Origin: Nitratidesulfovibrio sp.
Lineage (GTDB): Bacteria; Desulfobacterota; Desulfovibrionia; Desulfovibrionales; Desulfovibrionaceae
Direction of reading: 5' to 3'
Assembly (NCBI RefSeq): GCF_040373385.1
Contig: NZ_JBDXXH010000001.1
Coordinates: 372,675-436,674, forward strand
DNA: 64,000 nucleotides
Shown: positions 19,159 to 29,118 of the stretch, piece after piece
How positions within the stretch are numbered: position 1 is the first letter of the stretch
Layout of the letters: the number at the start of each line of letters is the position of its first letter
The notes under the pieces: model-generated
Database searches by the model: none
Told to the model about the DNA's origin: nothing
What the model saw: only the letters and a program-made list of their open reading frames with translations
Made by a program: the position numbers and the translations under genes

Positions 19159-19926
19159 TCAGGCGGCGGTGCCGAGCAGCCGCCAGTACGGTTCGAAGCT
19201 GGCTGCCACCAGCGCGCCGATCTGCCTAAGGAAGGAGGCGTAGTCGCCGCGCACCCCGATGGCGTCGAGGTTCTCGTAGTACGCGGCCCGCTGTTCCACC
19301 GGGATGATCACCGTGGGGTATCCGGCCCGCATCAGTTCAAGGTTCATCAGCAGCCGGGCGGTGCGCCCGTTGCCGTCCGTGAACGGGTGGATCACCACGA
19401 AGTCGGCATGGACGCGCGCGGCCAGTTCCACGGGGTGCAGGCGCGTCGCCGCATCCGCGTACCACCCGAAAAAGGTGTCCATGCGTTCCTGCACATGCAG
19501 GGCATCGGGCGGGGTGTGCCCCGCGCCGGAGATGATGACGTTGCGGGTCCGGTAGCGGCCCGCGTCATCGGCAATGCCCCGAAGCACCAGTTGGTGCAAG
19601 TCCTTCAGGGTGCGTTCGTCCAACCCGCGTCCGTCTCGCACCACCTCTTCCAGAAAGCCGATGGCTTCCCTGTGGTTGATGGCTTCAAGATGCTCGCGCA
19701 TGGACTTGCCGCCGATGGTCACTCCATCTTCCAGCACCACCTTGGTCTCCATGAGGGTCAGCGTGTTCCCCTCAATGGCGTTGGAATGGAAGGTATACCG
19801 CAGCACCATGTCCGCCCGCAGGTCGGCCACCATGTCGGGCGGCAGCGGACGATGCCGGTCGAGCCGCGCCTTGAGGGCGTCGAGTTGGGCGATGTCGATG
19901 GGCGGTGTGGGCGAAGGGGTTGTCAT
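19159..19926 (-). CDS. Fic-domain protein (intact)
   Basis: A 255-aa protein with all key Fic elements: the self-inhibitory motif SNAIEGN (S48, E52, G53) and the catalytic HPFTDGNGRTAR (His180). It therefore resembles class II Fic AMP transferases, in which the inhibitory helix precedes the core. Expected activity is transfer of AMP (or removal, depending on metal state) on Tyr/Thr/Ser of a protein target, which cannot be named. It lies between DUF3150 and VWA genes, all leftward. It is only distantly similar to the broken Fic at 15968-16941 in motif surroundings and length. Confidence 0.85.
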   Translation of the reverse strand: MTTPSPTPPIDIAQLDALKARLDRHRPLPPDMVADLRADMVLRYTFHSNAIEGNTLTLMETKVVLEDGVTIGGKSMREHLEAINHREAIGFLEEVVRDGRGLDERTLKDLHQLVLRGIADDAGRYRTRNVIISGAGHTPPDALHVQERMDTFFGWYADAATRLHPVELAARVHADFVVIHPFTDGNGRTARLLMNLELMRAGYPTVIIPVEQRAAYYENLDAIGVRGDYASFLRQIGALVAASFEPYWRLLGTAA

Positions 19927-20002
19927 GGCGTGCTCGCAAGTAGCTTGAAATCAAGTTAACCGTTTCGATAGGTAAACGGGTTGGCGTGGCCTGTCCAGCC
20001 AC

Positions 20003-21028
20003 CTACCACAAGCCGCAATTGGGCAGGACGGGTTGCAGGTCGGGCATGATCTCGCGGGGGATGCCATCCTGCGCAAGGTCGTCCCCAAGGTCGGGCATGT
20101 CGTCCTCTCCTCCTTCGGGTTCGTCTGCGGACGCTATCCGTCCATTCTCCGTGCTCCCATCCTGCCGCAGCAGAGCATCCAGCAGATCGGACGGGCGATG
20201 CCCCTCCATGATCCGTTGTCCATGCTCCATGAGCGCGGACGGATCGCGCAGCAGGGCCACCAGCCCCTGCAGCATGAGCAGGTGCGCCCCCTGTATCCTG
20301 CCCCGCTTGGGCAGATTGGCGAAGGCCGTATCGATGAGGTCGGCCACCGGGGCCACCCTCGGTTCCACGAAGGTCAGCTCGGCCAGCTTCTGGTGGATGG
20401 TCCGCAAGGGGGACAGCGCCTTGTGGGTCACTTCGCTGCGGCCCGCGTAGCACTTGTGCCAGGCCTCGGTGGCGGCCTTGGCCACCTCGTCAAACAGGGT
20501 CCGACCAAGCCCTCGCACCTCTTCCGCAAGCCCCTGGGCCACCGGCTCCGCATCGCCTGAAGCAGGCGGCACGATGCGGTAGACCTGCCAACGGAAGCCC
20601 ATGCGGCTGCGCACGTAGTCCGCGCTGACCGTGGAGTCGGCGATGATGCGTTCCCACTCGCCGTGCCGGGCTATCCAGTCCCGAACGGCGTCATCGTACC
20701 GGGTGAGGAAGGTATCCCTGGCTGCCAGGAATTCGCCCCGAATGCGGTCGAGTTCTTCCACAAGAACGGGGGCTTTTTCCTCCGGAATGCCCCAACCGCC
20801 AAGAAAGCGCACGCCGTGGCGGTCGAGCAGGTTCACCGCGCGCGCCTTCAGCGTGCCGAATATCTTCAGTTCCTCGGGATCGCAGATGCGCTTGCTGCCG
20901 AGCGAGGCAAGCTCCTCCGGCGGCAGGTCCGCGCCGCCGAAGTCAGCCGGGGTCAGCTTGCGCCGGGCGGTCCAGATGTTCACGTCGAGGTTGATGGCCA
21001 TGAGGCAGTTCAGGATGGTGTCGTTCAT
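20003..21028 (-). CDS. DUF3150 domain protein
   Basis: A 341-aa soluble protein starting MNDTILNCLMAINLDVNIWT, a start typical of the DUF3150 family, with long helical segments (about 90-240), and an acidic C-terminal tail (EGGEDDMPDLGDDLAQDG). The function is unknown. In conjugative elements and phages DUF3150 genes are found beside CobS-like ATPase and CobT-like VWA genes, and the three products probably work together; here the VWA partner is present and the ATPase is not. A hairpin (21051-21072) lies just before its start. Confidence 0.75.
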   Translation of the reverse strand: MNDTILNCLMAINLDVNIWTARRKLTPADFGGADLPPEELASLGSKRICDPEELKIFGTLKARAVNLLDRHGVRFLGGWGIPEEKAPVLVEELDRIRGEFLAARDTFLTRYDDAVRDWIARHGEWERIIADSTVSADYVRSRMGFRWQVYRIVPPASGDAEPVAQGLAEEVRGLGRTLFDEVAKAATEAWHKCYAGRSEVTHKALSPLRTIHQKLAELTFVEPRVAPVADLIDTAFANLPKRGRIQGAHLLMLQGLVALLRDPSALMEHGQRIMEGHRPSDLLDALLRQDGSTENGRIASADEPEGGEDDMPDLGDDLAQDGIPREIMPDLQPVLPNCGLW

Positions 21029-21050
21029 GTGCGTGCTCCGTAAAAGCGGA

Positions 21051-21072
21051 ACGCCCCTCGGGGGAGGGGCGT
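21051..21072 (-). terminator. Hairpin between the 95-aa gene and the DUF3150 gene
   Basis: ACGCCCCTC (21051-21059) pairs perfectly with GAGGGGCGT (21064-21072). On the minus strand a weak T-run (CGCTTTTA) follows. Confidence 0.5.
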
Positions 21073-21073
21073 C

Positions 21074-21361
21074 CTAGATTCCGTTGTGGAAGTGATAGTG
21101 GTCTTTTTCGATCTTCTCCGCGGCCTGTCGCCACATCTCCTGTACCGGGTCCTCGTCGATGCACCGGCCCCACCCGATGGTATGGACCGTGACCCGCGAG
21201 GGATGGGGTTCCTCGTCATCCCCGGTCCAGGTGCTGACCTTGAGGAGGTAGAGTTCCGCTTCCGCCTTCCAGTGGTGGCGGACGCCGTTGGTGTGGATAT
21301 CCCGGACGAGGTGGATGCTGCGGGAGAAGGGGAAGATACGCATGGCGGATGTCGCTTTCAT
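21074..21361 (-). CDS. Hypothetical 95-aa protein
   Basis: Begins MKATSAMRIFPFSRSIHLVR, contains several charged and aromatic residues and ends EKDHYHFHNGI. GAGGAG lies 9 nt before the ATG at 21361. I recognise no family. Its first 146 nt overlap the end of the nuclease frame, which is unusual and is discussed there. Confidence 0.6.
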   Translation of the reverse strand: MKATSAMRIFPFSRSIHLVRDIHTNGVRHHWKAEAELYLLKVSTWTGDDEEPHPSRVTVHTIGWGRCIDEDPVQEMWRQAAEKIEKDHYHFHNGI

Positions 21362-22607
21362 GAGTGTGTGCTCCTCGTGGGTGCTGTGTAGGTCGGAGTC
21401 GTTCCAGAATGCGGAATCGGTCCAGGATGTCTGTCGCCGTTTGGGGATCGCCGGTCAGGGCCTCCAGTTCCTCCTGCAGGGCCGCCTGGTCGATGGTCTG
21501 TCTGCCGGGCATGGATGCCACCCGGAAGCGGTGCCTGCCCGCGGTTATCCAGTCCCGGGCCATGCTGTCGCTTACCGCCGCGATGCGCTGGAAGGCGGTG
21601 CGGATGCGCCCTTCAATCGCTGCGATATCGCCCTCGATGGCGAGTTTGCGTTCATTCAGGCTGGCGAGATGGTCGAGGTCCGCCGCATGGGCGGGACCGA
21701 GGTCCACTGGCATGCCGTCAACCCGGATGGGACGGAACTTGGGACAGGTGGGGTTGGCGTCGCACCAGTCACACAGGGGATGAAACCCCCGGCAATACGG
21801 GAGGTCGTCAAGCGCCAACTGCCCCGCCTTGACGGCGTTGACTGCCTGCCACAGGTCGGCGGCAGTGTTGCAGCAGATGCCGAGCATGGTCCGGTTAGGT
21901 GTGTATGGTCCGAAGGCCTTGGCGTCGGCCATGGAGATGGAGAGCACCCAGCCTTCGATGGCCACGCTTTCCGAAGTGTCCGGCAAGTCGATACCGAAAA
22001 GCAGACGGGCTGCCTCCGGGAAGGTCTTGCGGGTGAAGATCGGCTGGTCGTCTTCGTCCCGAAGCGAGCAGCAGGGGCGATGCCAAGTACTCTCCAGCAG
22101 GCCGATCTGCCCGTAGAGTTGCACCTCGTTGGAGGTGTAGAGGGTTTCGGGCAGGTGCCCGTTGCTCTTCAGCTCCAGCACCCGGATGACGGGGGTCGGG
22201 GTTTCGTGGATGAGGGTGATGTCGAGGTGGGCCTTGATGGGCACGCCGTGGAAGGAGGCGCTGATTTCCAGTTGTGGGATGACGCGGTGGCCGCTTTTGG
22301 TGAGCGAGTCGGTGATCCCGGCTTCCTGCCAGTGGCCCCGATGCAGTGGGAGATGGCGTTTCAGGATGGAACCGACATGCGGAGGCGGGGTGGTGTGGGG
22401 CTGCGTGCCCGGCGACGCCAGTTTGCGGGCAGCCGCCGAGCGCAGGCATTCCGTTGCGGCGCCGATGTCGGACATGCCGACGTAGGTGTTGCGGTCGCCC
22501 AGTTGAGTCAGCGTGGTGTGGACTTCGCGTGCCAGCAGGGATTCGGCGAGGAGGGAGAGAGGGTCCGGCAGTGCCGGAGGCATGGGGGATTGCGGGGTGT
22601 CTGTCAT
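21216..22607 (-). CDS. PD-(D/E)XK-type nuclease, Cas4/RecB-like, with Cys cluster
   Basis: The start ATG 22607 has GGAG upstream and begins MTDTPQSPMPPALPDPLSLL; the frame stays open further 5' but that part (proline-rich, no ribosome-binding site) is not used. Features seen: HLDITLIHETP and RVLELKSN, which match the D and ExK elements of the nuclease core, and Cys residues TEC near the start and GFHPLCDWCDANPTCPKF near 290-310, as in Cas4/AddB-type nucleases with an Fe-S cluster. Paired with an ERF annealing protein it would supply the exonuclease of a recombination pair. The last 48 codons overlap the 95-aa gene and look like read-through (proline/arginine-rich), so a lost stop or frameshift near 21370-21400 is possible. 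Confidence 0.72.
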   Translation of the reverse strand: MTDTPQSPMPPALPDPLSLLAESLLAREVHTTLTQLGDRNTYVGMSDIGAATECLRSAAARKLASPGTQPHTTPPPHVGSILKRHLPLHRGHWQEAGITDSLTKSGHRVIPQLEISASFHGVPIKAHLDITLIHETPTPVIRVLELKSNGHLPETLYTSNEVQLYGQIGLLESTWHRPCCSLRDEDDQPIFTRKTFPEAARLLFGIDLPDTSESVAIEGWVLSISMADAKAFGPYTPNRTMLGICCNTAADLWQAVNAVKAGQLALDDLPYCRGFHPLCDWCDANPTCPKFRPIRVDGMPVDLGPAHAADLDHLASLNERKLAIEGDIAAIEGRIRTAFQRIAAVSDSMARDWITAGRHRFRVASMPGRQTIDQAALQEELEALTGDPQTATDILDRFRILERLRPTQHPRGAHTHESDIRHAYLPLLPQHPPRPGYPHQRRPPPLEGGSGTLPPQGQHLDRG

Positions 22608-22677
22608 GGGGGACTCCATCGAGTGAACGAGGTTCCCCCATGGCGGGGGAATCCCCGCCGTTGGCGTGGTGTGTGGA

Positions 22678-23391
22678 TCAGGCGGTCTCGGCGTACCGCC
22701 ACCAGACCTTGCGCTCGGCGTTCCATTTGAACCCGGCAGCCGAGAGCAGTTGCTTGCGGGCAGACGTGTTGCCCGATGCCAGAATGCAAAGACGGCCATC
22801 CTGGGCGGTGGCCGTCGAGTAGTTTACCCCATCCAGCCGTGGCAGTGACGCCAAGGCTGGATGTGTTTTTTCAGCAGGCTTGGGCTGAGGTGGAGGGGCT
22901 GCGGGCGTGGCTTGTTGGGCTGAGACGACCGAAGGCTGCGGATTCCGAGGCTGGCGAGGCGTTCTCTGTCGTGCGGGCCTGTCTCGGGATGCTGCCTCGC
23001 CGTCGTCATCGTCTTCCGTCACCATGCCGAGCATAGCCGAAAGCGCATACCTGCGGGCATAGGTCATGGCGCTGCCGTAACCCTGCGGGTCGGCCTTGGG
23101 CAGGGGCATGACCAGTAGCGACGACTGCCATTGGCCGGATTCCGCGTGCGTGAGCTTGGTGACAAGGCCGAGGCGCCCAGCCTCTGCCGGGACCGGGCAC
23201 TGAGTTACCCAGATGCCGTTGGCCAGCAGCGCATCGCGGCAGGAGTCCATGACGGAGTTGAGGGTGGCATAGCGGGACTTGGCGAACGGGTTCTCACGGT
23301 CCTTGATGGCCGGTTGCAGGGTGTGCTGCACGGCAATGAGGGCCTTGGCGAGGTCCGTGACCTCAGGAGAGGTGTACTGAAGGCTGTCCAT
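22678..23391 (-). CDS. ERF-family single-strand annealing protein
   Basis: A 237-aa protein, MDSLQYTSPEVTDLAKALIA, then KDRENPFAKSRYATLNSVMD and GSAMTYARRYALSAMLGM, which are hallmark stretches of the ERF (essential recombination function) superfamily found in phages and mobile elements. ERF proteins anneal complementary single strands and usually pair with an exonuclease, here probably the gene immediately downstream. The ATG at 23391 has CAAGGAG at 6 nt, so the longer frame to 23463 is not used. After a Gln/Pro-rich linker the C-terminus (about 180-237) is a separate small region. Confidence 0.82.
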   Translation of the reverse strand: MDSLQYTSPEVTDLAKALIAVQHTLQPAIKDRENPFAKSRYATLNSVMDSCRDALLANGIWVTQCPVPAEAGRLGLVTKLTHAESGQWQSSLLVMPLPKADPQGYGSAMTYARRYALSAMLGMVTEDDDDGEAASRDRPARQRTPRQPRNPQPSVVSAQQATPAAPPPQPKPAEKTHPALASLPRLDGVNYSTATAQDGRLCILASGNTSARKQLLSAAGFKWNAERKVWWRYAETA

Positions 23392-23411
23392 GGCGTCTCC
23401 TTGGAAAGAGA

Positions 23412-23434
23412 AAAGCCCTGACACACAGGGCTTT
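23412..23434 (-). terminator. Terminator-like hairpin in the leader of the ERF gene
   Basis: AAAGCCCTG (23412-23420) and CAGGGCTTT (23426-23434) form a perfect stem, followed on the minus strand by TCTCTTT. It lies in the 5' leader, before the ribosome-binding site of ERF, where it would work as an attenuator or as the end of an upstream transcript. No minus-strand gene lies upstream. Confidence 0.6.
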
Positions 23435-23551
23435 GGGGCAGTTTGGGGCAAAATATAAGTCAATCCAAGTATGTAATATATATTTGAATTTTAATGGATA
23501 ACGCGTGGGCGGAGAATGCAGCCTCCATTCCGTTAACCCACCCCTCGAAGA
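23431..23551. promoter_or_regulatory. AT-rich divergent promoter region with 10-bp tandem repeat
   Basis: TTTGGGGCA occurs twice with a 10-bp period (23432-23440 and 23442-23450). Next to it is a strongly AT-rich stretch (about 23451-23500). This is the only plausible place for the leftward promoter of the ERF set; the repeat could be an operator. Confidence 0.45.
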
Positions 23552-23586
23552 GAAACAGGCAAGAATCAGGTAGAATTGCGTCTATC
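23552..23586 (+). promoter_or_regulatory. Regulon element, copy A (before the flavoprotein gene)
   Basis: Half-site 1 is CAGGCAAGAAT, followed directly by half-site 2 CAGGTAGAATT and then GCGTCTATC. It aligns without gaps to four other copies. The first gene starts 88 nt downstream at 23675. Confidence 0.7.
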
Positions 23587-23674
23587 CCTCTCACTGTTGC
23601 CGCCAGTAATTAGGGTGTCATCTGGCAATCGGGAGAATCCGTCCGATTGCCCCACCAACAGGGAGAGTATCGAC

Positions 23675-25424
<1,750 letters not shown>

Positions 25425-25448
25425 ATACGTAAGAGAGGAGACACCACC

Positions 25449-26195
25449 ATGAACAGCAACATCGCAGGAAAGGTTGTGGTCATCACCGGCGCGAGCAGCG
25501 GGCTTGGCGAAGCCACGGCGCGCTCCCTCTCCGTCCAGGGGGCGACCGTCGTGCTGGGCGCGCGGCGTGTGGATCGCCTGCAGGCCCTTGTGGATGCGTT
25601 GACCGCCAGCGGAGGCAAGGCCCTGGCCCTGGCCACGGACGTCACCGACGCCGCACAGGTGAAGGCGCTGGTGGACGAGGCCGTACGCATCTTCGGCCGC
25701 GTCGACGTCATGCTCAACAACGCCGGGCTCATGCCGCACTCGCCACTGGAACGCCTCAAACTCGACGACTGGGACCGCATGATCGACGTGAACCTCAAGG
25801 GTGTGCTTTACGGCATCGCTGCCGCGCTGCCGCACATGCAGCGCCAGAAGTCTGGGCACATCATCAACGTCTCTTCCGTGGCCGGGCACAAGGTCCACCC
25901 TGGCTCTGCGGTATATTCGGCCACCAAGACCGCCGTGCGGGTCATCTCCGAGGGGCTACGCATGGAGGTGAAGCCGTATGGCATCCGCACCACGGTGCTT
26001 TCGCCGGGCGCGGTTTCCTCTGAGTTGATGCATAGCGTGACTGAGCCGGACGTAGCCGAGGGCATCCGCCAGTTCTATGCCGAGTATGCCATTCCGGCCG
26101 AGACCTTCGCGCGCATGGTCGTGTTCGCCATGAGCCAGCCGGATGACGTGGACATCAACGAGATACTCTTCCGGCCCACGGATCAGGAACTGTAG
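25449..26195 (+). CDS. Short-chain dehydrogenase/reductase
   Basis: A 248-aa classical SDR with the cofactor motif TGASSGLG (about 13-20), NNAG (about 90), catalytic Ser (NVSSVAG) and YSATK (Tyr and Lys). GARR after the second strand suggests NADP(H) preference. It is close to the YdfG/serine dehydrogenase-like group that handles small hydroxy acids and aldehydes, but the substrate cannot be fixed. GAGGAG precedes the ATG. It is the second gene of the element-B unit. Confidence 0.9.
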   Translation: MNSNIAGKVVVITGASSGLGEATARSLSVQGATVVLGARRVDRLQALVDALTASGGKALALATDVTDAAQVKALVDEAVRIFGRVDVMLNNAGLMPHSPLERLKLDDWDRMIDVNLKGVLYGIAAALPHMQRQKSGHIINVSSVAGHKVHPGSAVYSATKTAVRVISEGLRMEVKPYGIRTTVLSPGAVSSELMHSVTEPDVAEGIRQFYAEYAIPAETFARMVVFAMSQPDDVDINEILFRPTDQEL

Positions 26196-26379
26196 ACGTG
26201 ACCCGGACCGGGGCCATGGTCGACGACACCCGGCAATGGAGCCGCCCGCCTGCCGGATGTTGTCGGAAGGTTCACCCGGAGGCGGGTGGGAGCGCCCATG
26301 GAGTTCGGGATGGCCGACAGCGTCGACAACGTCGACGGCGCATAGTGACTTCAAACCAACGGACAGAAGCAAGCACGTT

Positions 26380-27612
26380 ATGGATACTCTCAAGCCCTCG
26401 GAAAATGACGCACAAATCGTCGCTGGCGCGCTGTTTCTGACCATTCTTGGTGCGTTGATGGCATTCACATCGCTATCGACCGACATTTACCTTCCGGCAA
26501 TGCCGACAATGGCCAAGGAACTCCACGGCGACACAGAATTCACTATCACCGGTTTTCTGGTGGGGTTCACCTTCGCCCAACTTCTCTGGGGGCCGATCAG
26601 TGACAGCAAGGGCCGTAAGGCTCCGCTTTTCATCGGCATGTTGATTTTTGCGATAGGAAGCGCAGGTTGCGCCATGTCGCAAACGATCACGCAGATCGTC
26701 TTCTGGCGCATCGTGCAGGCTTTTGGCGCATGCACCGGCCCCATGCTGGCTCGGGCGATGATTCGGGATTTGTACTCCCGTACCCAGGCGGCGCAAATGC
26801 TGTCGACCCTGATGATCATCATGGCCATAGCGCCGATCATCGGTCCGCTCATGGGGGGGCAAATCATTCGGGTCAGCAGTTGGCACAGCATATTCTGGCT
26901 GCTGACGGTGATCGGGTTGCTGATGTTCGTCTCGCTGTTCTGGTTGCCGGAGACTCTGCCCGCCGAAAAGAGAACGCCCGCTTCGATAGGGAGCGCCTTC
27001 ACGAATTATTATTTCCTGTTGCGGCATAAGGTGTTCATGCGGTTCACCCTTTGCGTGACATTCTATTACGTTGCCGCGTATGCATTCATCGCCGGATCGC
27101 CGCGAGTGTACATCACCCATTTCGGGGTAGACCCGCAGCACTACGGATGGCTGTTCGCGGTCAACATCATCGGAGTCATGATCATCAGCTTCTTCAACAG
27201 GCATCTTGTCTACAGGTTTTCCCTGCGCATGTTGTTGCAGATTGCGACAACAGTATCATTGTTAGCCATGATTGCCATGGCTGTATTTGTCAGGGAAGAA
27301 CTTTTCGGCATGTATATAATCGTCGGGATGGTCTTCATATTCTTCTCGATGAACGGAATCGTCGCCGCTGTGTCAACGGCGGCAGCCCTGGACGAGGTTC
27401 CCCATATCGCAGGTTCGGCTTCCGCGTTGATCGGCGCGCTGCAATACGGGAGCGGCATCGTCTCGTCCGTGCTGCTTGCCCTGTTCAGCAACGGGACGCC
27501 GTGGACTATGACCTGGATAATGCTGTTGTTCACGGCGGCTGCGTTTCTTGCAGTGCAGGGAAAGGCAAGCAAATACGCCAGCCGGTTCTTCGGTAGACAT
27601 GCCGGTAGCTGA
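26380..27612 (+). CDS. Bcr/CflA-family MFS drug efflux transporter
   Basis: A 410-aa membrane protein with twelve predicted helices. STDIYLPAMPTMAKEL near the start and GPISDSKGRK between helices 2 and 3 are diagnostic for Bcr/CflA proton-driven multidrug exporters; RIVQAFGACTG is the motif-C-like helix. The ATG at 26380 has only a weak AGAAG ribosome-binding site; longer open frame upstream has no transporter similarity. Parts of the gene (about 27200-27400) look less GC-rich than its neighbours. It lies 184 nt after the SDR, possibly in the same unit. It may export the compound or product handled by the reductases. Confidence 0.85.
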   Translation: MDTLKPSENDAQIVAGALFLTILGALMAFTSLSTDIYLPAMPTMAKELHGDTEFTITGFLVGFTFAQLLWGPISDSKGRKAPLFIGMLIFAIGSAGCAMSQTITQIVFWRIVQAFGACTGPMLARAMIRDLYSRTQAAQMLSTLMIIMAIAPIIGPLMGGQIIRVSSWHSIFWLLTVIGLLMFVSLFWLPETLPAEKRTPASIGSAFTNYYFLLRHKVFMRFTLCVTFYYVAAYAFIAGSPRVYITHFGVDPQHYGWLFAVNIIGVMIISFFNRHLVYRFSLRMLLQIATTVSLLAMIAMAVFVREELFGMYIIVGMVFIFFSMNGIVAAVSTAAALDEVPHIAGSASALIGALQYGSGIVSSVLLALFSNGTPWTMTWIMLLFTAAAFLAVQGKASKYASRFFGRHAGS

Positions 27613-28119
27613 TGCGCGGCAAGCGTTGGGGGAAGGGCAAGACAGCGAAGCCCCTCTGTTCTCCTTCACGATCGGTACGGTGACCGGTGACGAACCAGGC
27701 TTTGTCCCGCAGTGCATCGCCTGCGGGGGGGGGGGCTTGAAAAATGCCCGCGGCAGATTCCCATTCCCGGCGTTCAGGAAAGGGAGGCGCCGAGTTGGAA
27801 GGCGGGGGGGCGATGAGCGGCAGGAGGTGGTCTGGCAGTGCTTCCGCAAGAGTCTGGATTAGGCAATTCTGGTGGGGCGGCGTGATAACCACGCTGCCCC
27901 GTTTCGTTTCCTGGGGTGGTCGTGCCACACACACTCGCATGATTGGCAGCAGGTTGGCTTTTGCTCTGTGCCTTTTCGTTTTCTCGTGCGGCTCTGGAGT
28001 GGGGGGCACGCGCGCCCCGATCACTCTCGGAGAATTGCAGAAAAACAGGACCCGCCCCCCTGCGGCCTCTGGTTTCGCAGGTTCCCCTTGGTCGCTGTCA
28101 GGAGGCATCGTCGCAGGTA
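27613..28119. other. 507-nt interval without a convincing gene
   Basis: Frames here change composition abruptly and have no recognisable product. It contains an 11-base G-run (27725-27735), a terminator-like hairpin near 27874-27903 and a partial likeness to the regulon element (ATTAGGCAATTC near 27858). It may be decayed DNA between two regulon units. Confidence 0.4.
27874..27903 (+). terminator. Terminator-like hairpin downstream of the MFS gene
   Basis: GGGGCGGCGTG (27874-27884) pairs with CACGCTGCCCC (27890-27900), one G-T pair, and GTTTCGTTTC follows. Confidence 0.55.
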
Positions 28120-28154
28120 GAATCAGGCAAGAATCGGGCAGGATCGTGTCTACC
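28120..28154 (+). promoter_or_regulatory. Regulon element, copy C (before the second SDR gene)
   Basis: Half-site 1 CAGGCAAGAAT, half-site 2 CGGGCAGGATC, then GTGTCTACC. The next start codon is 61 nt downstream at 28216. This is the copy closest to the consensus. Confidence 0.72.
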
Positions 28155-28215
28155 TTTCCTTTTGCTCCGTGGATAGTTTTTATCAACGCAACGTCAAAAG
28201 CGAGAGGAATAGAAA

Positions 28216-29061
28216 ATGAGCAACGACACACAAAAGGTCTGGTTCATCACCGCAGCCAACAAGGGGCTTGGCGCAGCCACCGCCCGTGAAGCCCTTGCCT
28301 TGGGCAACAAGGTTGTTGCGGCCGCGCGCAATCCCGAATCCGTCATCCAGGCCCTCGGCGAGTCTCCCGACCTGCTTCCCGTGAAGCTCGACGTCACGGA
28401 TGACGCGCAGGTTCGCGCCGCGGTGGCGGCCGCAATGGAGCGCTTCGGGCGCATCGACGTTCTGGCCCATGTCGCGGGGTACGGACTCATCGGATACTTC
28501 GAGGAAATGTCCGAGACGCTCATCCGCAAGCAGATGGAGACCAACCTCTTCGGCGCCATGAAGCTGACCCGCGAGGTCCTGCCGATCATGCGAAGCCAGC
28601 GGTCGGGGTTGATCATCGGAGTCAGCTCCACCTCAGGCGTTCGCGCCGTGGGGGGCGGCTCCGTCTACAGCGCCTCCAAGTTCGCCCTCGAAGGCTGGCT
28701 GGAGGGAATGCACGTTGATCTCGCGCCATACGGCATCCGCTGCATGATCATCGAGCCGGGAGCCTTCCGCACCGACTTCTTCAACACGGCGACCTCATTC
28801 GCCTTCTCCGATCTGGAGATCGACGACTACCGGGAGCAGCGCGCCGCCTTGTACAATCTCATGGTCTCCCAGCACGGCAAGCAGCCCGGCGACCCGGCCA
28901 GGTTCGCCAAGGCCGTGATGCAGGCCGTGACCTCCCCGAATCCTCCCTTGCGGCTGCTGGCGGGCAAGGCCGCAGTGAGCACCATCGACAAGCATCTCGC
29001 GGAACGCCGCGCGGAATACGCGGCGTGGAGCGCGGTTTCGGCGGCGTGCGACTTCGAATAG
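28216..29061 (+). CDS. Short-chain dehydrogenase/reductase
   Basis: A 281-aa SDR. The cofactor loop is TAANKGLG (about 12-19), a variant of TGxxxGxG; HVAG replaces NNAG; catalytic Ser (GVSSTSG) and YSASK (Tyr, Lys) are present. Its extended C-terminus (about 200-281) matches longer SDRs often annotated as oxidoreductases acting on hydroxysteroid- or quinone-like molecules, but the substrate is unknown. AGAGAGG precedes the ATG. The metallo-beta-lactamase lipoprotein follows 57 nt later in the same direction. Confidence 0.88.
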   Translation: MSNDTQKVWFITAANKGLGAATAREALALGNKVVAAARNPESVIQALGESPDLLPVKLDVTDDAQVRAAVAAAMERFGRIDVLAHVAGYGLIGYFEEMSETLIRKQMETNLFGAMKLTREVLPIMRSQRSGLIIGVSSTSGVRAVGGGSVYSASKFALEGWLEGMHVDLAPYGIRCMIIEPGAFRTDFFNTATSFAFSDLEIDDYREQRAALYNLMVSQHGKQPGDPARFAKAVMQAVTSPNPPLRLLAGKAAVSTIDKHLAERRAEYAAWSAVSAACDFE

Positions 29062-29118
29062 CAGCACGCATGGGAAAAAGCCGCCAGGCCACTGCGCGGC
29101 AACAGGGATGAACACACG

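Noticed and set aside
27725..27735. Run of 11 G
   Set aside because: Could suggest phase variation, but no convincing gene or promoter surrounds it; an assembly artefact is possible.
27744..28289. Open frame running across regulon element C into the SDR gene
   Set aside because: Composition changes and it overlaps the SDR start, which has its own ribosome-binding site.
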